Source: an uncultured Gemmiger sp.
GTDB taxonomy: Bacteria > Bacillota > Clostridia > Oscillospirales > Ruminococcaceae
DNA length: 9,229 nt
Assembly (NCBI GenBank): GCA_934502625.1
Contig: CAKSUQ010000037.1
Location: 1-9,229 of the forward strand
Direction: 5' to 3'
Positions 6,738-9,229 of the stretch are shown here, in pieces. A program made the position numbers and the translations under genes. Within the stretch, counting starts at the first letter, position 1; every line of letters begins with the position of its first letter. The notes below the pieces were generated by a model that was not told where the DNA came from, did no database searches, and worked only from the letters and a program-made list of their open reading frames with translations.

Positions 6738-7745
6738 TTATACGTGGAACAGCCGCTGCGCGTTGCCGTGCAGAATGGCCGCCTTATCATCCTCGTTCAA
6801 GCCCAGGTTGTCAATGCACTTGAGCGTGCGGTCGATGTAGCCCGGCCCCTGCTCGGGGTCAAACGGCATGTCCGTGGCGAAAACGATGTGATCCCTGCCG
6901 AAGAAATCGATACCCGCGCGGATGGCGGAGGTCGAGCCGAAGGACGCCGTGTCCGCATAGAACTTGCGGATGGTATCGATGGGTGCGCCCTTCATCTTCG
7001 TCTTGGTCAGCTCATCGCGCAGTTCGGGCGCGGTGCGGCCGCCGTACATCTTCAGGCCGTTTTCAATGCGGCCTTCCAGCATCGGGATCATAGCGCCGAC
7101 ATGGTGAGTGATGATTTTGATATTGGGGAAATCCTCAAAAATGCCGGAGAAGGCAAGGCGCATCATAGCGATCGTAGTCTGATACGGCCAGCCGATGGTG
7201 AACCACAGTTCGTACTTGGAGCGATCCTCCTTCGGGAATTCCGGCACCATCTGCCCGCCGACAGGGTGGATGAGGATGGGCAGATCGTACTTTTCGCAGG
7301 CCTCGTAGATGGGCCAGTATTTCTCGGTGTCGATGGCCTCGCCGTTCATGTGGGTGTAGATCTGGATGCCCTTGGCACCCATATCCTTGGCGCGCTTGAT
7401 TTCCTCGACCGAGGCTTTCACATTGTTGAACGGGATGCCGGCGATAAAGCCCTCGTAAAATTCGGGGTTAGCCTCAACGATTTTTTTGATCTCGTCGTTG
7501 CCGATGGCCGCCAGTCGGGGGGATTTGTCCGGCCCGGCAAAGGTTTCGACCGGCGGGGAAACGATGTTGGGAATCTGCTTGTACCCGGGGAAGGCTTTCA
7601 ACACCTCGTTGCGGGCGTCCATGTTGGACATGGACGCCACGTTGAGCGCCCGGACAAACATATGGGATTTGTTGGGGGCTTCTGCCATGCAGATTTTCGC
7701 GTATTCCGGCGGCATCAGATGGCAAAACACATCAATCGACTTCAT
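6738..7745 (-). CDS. Amidohydrolase 2 / ACMSD-family metal-dependent hydrolase or decarboxylase
   Basis: A 335-residue cytosolic TIM-barrel protein of the amidohydrolase_2 group, which includes aminocarboxymuconate semialdehyde decarboxylase, gamma-resorcylate decarboxylase and 5-carboxyvanillate decarboxylase. Seen: N-terminal IDVFCHLMPPEY (4-15), ILIHPVGGQ (157-165) with His160, IITHHVGAMIP (211-221) with His214/215, and FATDMPFD (289-296) with Asp292, corresponding to metal ligands and catalytic His/Asp. The usual first ligand pair DxHxH reads DVFCH here, so the first His is Phe7. The length is normal for the family. The start is the ATG at 7745, with AAAGGAA 5 bases upstream. It is the first gene of the minus-strand run, and its stop is only 10 bases from the transporter ATG. 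Non-oxidative decarboxylation of an aromatic or unsaturated acid fits the family and context, but hydrolysis is not excluded. Confidence 0.85.
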   Translation of the reverse strand: MKSIDVFCHLMPPEYAKICMAEAPNKSHMFVRALNVASMSNMDARNEVLKAFPGYKQIPNIVSPPVETFAGPDKSPRLAAIGNDEIKKIVEANPEFYEGFIAGIPFNNVKASVEEIKRAKDMGAKGIQIYTHMNGEAIDTEKYWPIYEACEKYDLPILIHPVGGQMVPEFPKEDRSKYELWFTIGWPYQTTIAMMRLAFSGIFEDFPNIKIITHHVGAMIPMLEGRIENGLKMYGGRTAPELRDELTKTKMKGAPIDTIRKFYADTASFGSTSAIRAGIDFFGRDHIVFATDMPFDPEQGPGYIDRTLKCIDNLGLNEDDKAAILHGNAQRLFHV

Positions 7746-7788
7746 AAGCGTTCCTTTCGTGATTTGGATTATCCTGTATCGAAGGGGT

Positions 7789-7804
7789 CGCTCTCCGGAT
7801 AGCG
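7789..7804. promoter_or_regulatory. Near-perfect 16-bp palindrome in the operon leader
   Basis: CGCTCTCCGGATAGCG equals its own reverse complement except at one symmetric pair (CGCT-N-TCCGGA-N-AGCG). It lies 43 bases upstream of the amidohydrolase ATG, within the presumed 5' leader. It could be an operator for a dimeric regulator or a small RNA hairpin. The AraC protein of this operon would more usually bind direct repeats, so no partner is assigned. Confidence 0.35.
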
Positions 7805-7861
7805 CCGCCTTTGTTTCTACGATCCCATCTTACCATAGGGACACCCTGATTCTCTCTGACT

Positions 7862-7892
7862 ATTATCTCATAAATTTGTACATTATTGTTGA
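7862..7892 (-). promoter_or_regulatory. Possible leftward promoter of the operon
   Basis: On the minus strand a GATAAT -10-like box (7862-7867) lies 19 bases after a poor -35-like TCAACA (7887-7892). The sequence around it is AT-rich and contains an ATTGG/CCAAT inverted repeat (7892-7896, 7905-7909) overlapping the -35 edge. It would give a leader of about 110 bases. A promoter somewhere here is required by the gene layout, but this exact site is weakly supported. Confidence 0.25.
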
Positions 7893-8012
7893 TTGGTTTT
7901 TCTTCCAATTACTTGTTGGCTAAATTCATCAAATTTCATACGGCATTTTTGTTTATTCTTGATAATTCTCTTGTCACTTGTCTGTTTTTTGTCAAAGGTG
8001 CTTTGGTTGGAT

Positions 8013-8040
8013 GCACAAAATCGTTTTTGCGGATTTGTGC
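8013..8040. repeat. Inverted repeat GCACAAA/TTTGTGC
   Basis: GCACAAA (8013-8019) and TTTGTGC (8034-8040) form a perfect 7-bp stem that can be extended by two pairs after a one-base bulge. It is the first of the series of hairpins that continues to 8695. No function can be assigned on its own. Confidence 0.5.
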
Positions 8041-8090
8041 AGTTTTACCGCATACCAAAATTTCATTTTTACATTTGGACGATTCTGTTT

Positions 8091-8132
8091 GACATATCCT
8101 GCCGAGTTTTTGGACATTCCTGCCGCTAGTTT
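8091..8132. repeat. Imperfect tandem direct repeat, about 22-bp period
   Basis: GACATATCCTGCCGAGTTTT (8091-8110) is followed by GACATTCCTGCCGCTAGTTT (8113-8132). They differ by a 2-base deletion and a 2-base insertion. It could be a protein-binding pair or recombination-site arms, but there is no direct evidence for either. Confidence 0.45.
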
Positions 8133-8190
8133 TACAATCCACAATGATATAACTGTGGCCTAACGCAGTTATTTGGCTGATTTTTTCGGA

Positions 8191-8251
8191 GTGAATCAGA
8201 ACGGATTCACTTTTTCGAGTCAGGATTTTTGGATGAATCACAGCTGATTCA
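8191..8251. repeat. Pair of TGAATCA-type palindromes spaced 42 bp apart
   Basis: The first is GTGAATC (8191-8197) with GATTCAC (8204-8210), loop AGAACG, followed by TTTTTC. The second is TGAATCA (8234-8240) with TGATTCA (8245-8251), loop CAGC. Both share the half site TGAATC. Their centres lie 42 bp apart, about four helical turns, so both face the same side of the helix. They could be a cooperative operator pair. The first, followed by a T run, could alternatively act as a weak rightward terminator. Confidence 0.55.
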
Positions 8252-8321
8252 CTCTGGGGAATATACGGATTTGTATGGGTATATAGGTTGGGTGCTATCG
8301 TTTTTGGGTGTGGACGTGTTT

Positions 8322-8374
8322 TGCTAGCATAGCATGTGGTCATCCACATACACATTTCTGGGGTGTACCCCAGA
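8322..8374. repeat. Cluster of three adjacent short hairpins
   Basis: Three perfect inverted repeats follow each other: TGCTA-GCA-TAGCA (8322-8334), ATGTGG-TCAT-CCACAT (8334-8349), and TCTGGGG-TGTA-CCCCAGA (8357-8374). The third is GC-rich and stable. They lie just left of the iteron arrays. Such hairpin clusters are seen in plasmid single-strand origins, double-strand origins and transfer origins; which, if any, applies is not shown. Confidence 0.6.
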
Positions 8375-8393
8375 CCCCCGGCACAGTTCTTGC

Positions 8394-8488
8394 ATGACGA
8401 TAGTGACGCTGATGACGCTAATGACGCTGTTTTTAGGATATCCTTTTACCATATCCCGGATTTAGCGTCATTAGCGTCATCTGCGTCA
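8394..8488. repeat. Iteron array A: 9-bp TGACGCT units, four direct and three inverted
   Basis: TGACG occurs at 8395, 8404, 8413 and 8422, an exact 9-bp period (units ATGACGATA, GTGACGCTG, ATGACGCTA, ATGACGCTG). After a 36-base spacer, CGTCA recurs at 8466, 8475 and 8484 with the same period on the opposite strand. The two arms are complementary over 26 bp with two mismatches. The spacer holds a perfect palindrome AGGATATCCT (8435-8444) and CCATATCCC (8449-8457). One further lone inverted unit (CGTCA at 8551) lies to the right. The pattern suggests binding sites for a replication initiator or master regulator of a mobile element. Confidence 0.8.
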
Positions 8489-8568
8489 TTTGGATTTTGC
8501 GTTTTTTCGTAGCATCGTTATTTTCGCTTTTTTCAATAGTAAACCACAAGCGTCATTTTGCTATACCC

Positions 8569-8655
8569 GTGACAGTGGTGACGATGGTGACGGTCTTTCT
8601 TGCATACCCCTACCCATATCCCATAAACATCGTCACTACCGTCACCATCGTCACC
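8569..8655. repeat. Iteron array B: 9-bp GTGACGRTG units, three direct and three inverted
   Basis: Units GTGACAGTG, GTGACGATG and GTGACGGTC (8569-8595) repeat every 9 bp. Inverted units with CGTCA at 8631, 8640 and 8649 follow after a spacer. GTGACGATGGTGACGGT pairs perfectly with the right arm over 17 bp. The spacer contains CCATATCCC (8614-8622), the same 9-mer as in array A. The unit consensus differs from array A in the variable last three bases (RTG/GTC against CTR), so the arrays are diverged copies of one design or sites for two specificities. Confidence 0.8.
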
Positions 8656-8700
8656 AAAACAGGCAAGCCGTTCTAATCTGCGGCTTGCCTGTTTTATTTT
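8656..8700. terminator. Strong intrinsic terminator-like stem-loop, possibly bidirectional
   Basis: AAAACAGGCAAGCCG (8656-8670) and CGGCTTGCCTGTTTT (8681-8695) form a perfect 15-bp stem with a 10-base loop. On the plus strand it is followed by a T-rich ATTTT. On the minus strand the arm itself ends in TTTT. It begins at the very next base after the last iteron of array B. No gene ends just before it on either strand, so it probably insulates the iteron region from transcription or ends a small untranslated RNA. Confidence 0.7.
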
Positions 8701-8870
8701 GAGTAATGTGGCAGGGTTTTTGCCCCCTTGTTTGTTAAAATGGATTTAGATATTTTGTAAAAGTGCAAGGGTTTTTAGCACAATTGGTGATATGCTGGTT
8801 TTGAAGTGCATTCGGGCATTTAGTCAGATGCGAAATCTTTTAAATATTTTTTCTTTGCGACGCGACATAT

Positions 8871-8897
8871 TTGACCGTTTCTCGGCGGCTATATAGT
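8871..8897 (+). promoter_or_regulatory. Possible promoter of the excisionase-like gene
   Basis: TTGACC (8871-8876) and TATAGT (8892-8897) each match the sigma-A consensus at five of six positions, but the 15-base spacing is short. Immediately downstream, GTGAAA (8896-8901) and TTTCAC (8908-8913) form an inverted repeat that could be an operator. The leader to the ATG at 8934 would be about 30 bases. Confidence 0.4.
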
Positions 8898-8933
8898 GAA
8901 AGCGTTTTTTCACCATTTACACAGGAGGAACTC

Positions 8934-9167
8934 ATGAACACGGAATTTCAAAATTTACCCAATGTTGTCAGCCCCAAGGAAGTACAAACTTACTTCGGTA
9001 TCTCGCGCTCGACCACCTACCGCATATTCCATGACGCGAGTTTCCCGGCGTTCCACATTGGAAACCGACTGCTGGTGCGGCGGGATGAGCTTTTGGACTG
9101 GCTGGAACGGCAAAAGGTCAATAAAGCCCAAAACGAGAACCCGAAGATTGTCGGGTCTGATGAATAG
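8934..9167 (+). CDS. Excisionase-like small DNA-binding protein (HTH_17/MerR-like)
   Basis: A 77-residue protein. Residues about 11-60 (VVSPKEVQTYFGISRSTTYR ... RLLVRRDELLDWLER) form the winged helix-turn-helix of the excisionase/HTH_17 family: a recognition segment FGISRSTTYRIF, then a wing FPAFHIGNRLLVRRDEL. Proteins of this size act as recombination directionality factors (Xis of Tn916-like elements), or as small regulators next to replication genes of plasmids and integrative elements. The start is the ATG at 8934, preceded by AGGAGG at a 5-base distance. A longer in-frame reading from 8871 begins inside the promoter-like sequence and is rejected. It is read away from the operon to the left and lies to the right of the iteron arrays, which it might bind or be controlled through. 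The C-terminal 17 residues are polar and probably disordered. Confidence 0.82.
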   Translation: MNTEFQNLPNVVSPKEVQTYFGISRSTTYRIFHDASFPAFHIGNRLLVRRDELLDWLERQKVNKAQNENPKIVGSDE

Positions 9168-9220
9168 CTTTGTGGTCGTACCTGTGGTAGTCTTTGTGTC
9201 ACGAAAGGAGACGATGCAGC

Positions 9221-9229
9221 GTGAAAGAC
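9221..9229 (+). CDS. First codons of a following gene (partial, unidentified)
   Basis: AAAGGAG (9204-9210) lies 10 bases before a GTG at 9221 (GTG AAA GAC) and 3 bases before an ATG at 9214 in another frame. The spacing favours the GTG. It follows the excisionase-like gene by 53 bases on the same strand, so it is likely the next gene of the element (often a replication protein, helicase-primase or integrase), but nothing of the product can be seen. Confidence 0.4.

Larger units (their letters stand above)
7746..8933. other. AT-rich, hairpin-rich non-coding island between the operon and the excisionase-like gene
   Basis: Nearly 1.2 kb with no credible gene. Short open frames here lack ribosome binding sites, show no recognisable motifs and run through the inverted repeats described separately. 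Base composition falls sharply compared with the operon, with many T runs. It holds the likely leftward promoter of the operon near its left end, at least six hairpins, two iteron arrays, a strong terminator-like stem-loop, and the rightward promoter of the small HTH gene. I see nothing notable in 8701-8860 beyond AT-rich sequence and two short copies of AGGGTTTTT. Confidence 0.7.

Noticed and set aside
5393..6823. A plus-strand open frame of 476 codons opposite the transporter gene
   Set aside because: The minus-strand reading is a clear AAE membrane protein with duplicated signature motifs. The plus reading is a polar Asp/His/Gln-rich shadow without start signals.
6594..7802. A plus-strand open frame of 402 codons opposite the amidohydrolase
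   Set aside because: It is a shadow of the amidohydrolase gene and crosses a gene boundary and the operon leader.
7746..7860. Riboswitch or T-box in the leader of the minus-strand operon
   Set aside because: No T-box sequence, no recognised aptamer core and no terminator/antiterminator pair could be seen in about 110 bases.
7936..8355. A minus-strand open frame of 139 codons in the AT-rich island
   Set aside because: There is no ribosome binding site before its ATG, no recognisable domain, and it runs through the TGAATC palindromes. Its repeated SES/VIH pieces come from those DNA repeats.
8394..8655. CRISPR array
   Set aside because: The units are 9 bp with no spacers between them and occur in both orientations, so they are iterons and not CRISPR repeats.

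Overview
The window looks like the chromosome of a moderately GC-rich anaerobic Clostridia member. An Oscillospiraceae/Ruminococcaceae gut bacterium (Faecalibacterium/Gemmiger/Subdoligranulum type) is my best guess. The reasons are strong AGGAG-type ribosome binding sites, NfnA-type and Old Yellow Enzyme-type anaerobic flavoproteins, GC-rich codon choice, and a MITE-like intergenic element of a kind I associate with this group. The assignment rests on pattern recognition and no search was run.

Bases 7745 down to 1 hold seven minus-strand genes in one direction with short gaps, probably one long operon. In transcription order they are an ACMSD-family metal-dependent amidohydrolase/decarboxylase, an aspartate:alanine exchanger (AAE/YidE-YbjL) family transporter, an AraC-family regulator, an Old Yellow Enzyme-like FMN/4Fe-4S reductase, a short-chain dehydrogenase, a fumarate-reductase-like FAD flavoprotein, and the start of nfnA (ferredoxin-NADP reductase alpha subunit). 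A roughly 170-bp MITE-like inverted-repeat element sits exactly between the stop codon of the flavoprotein gene and nfnA.

The OYE + SDR + FAD-flavoprotein trio has the same family composition as the daidzein-to-equol reductases (DZR, DDR, TDR). It is therefore a plausible stepwise reductase set for a cyclic enone, phenolic or other unsaturated acid. The adjacent decarboxylase-family enzyme and AAE-type exchanger could import the substrate and exchange it for a decarboxylated product, as AspD/AspT do. The true substrate cannot be read from the sequence.

Bases 7746 to 8933 contain no credible gene. This AT-rich island is full of inverted repeats: several hairpins, a pair of TGAATCA palindromes spaced 42 bp apart, and two arrays of 9-bp TGACG iterons. 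Each array is arranged as direct copies, a spacer containing CCATATCCC, then inverted copies. A 15-bp perfect terminator-like stem-loop abuts the second array. To the right, on the plus strand, are a small excisionase-like (HTH_17) gene and the first codons of another gene. This right part looks like the replication or control region at the edge of an integrated mobile element, and is the most unusual part of the window.
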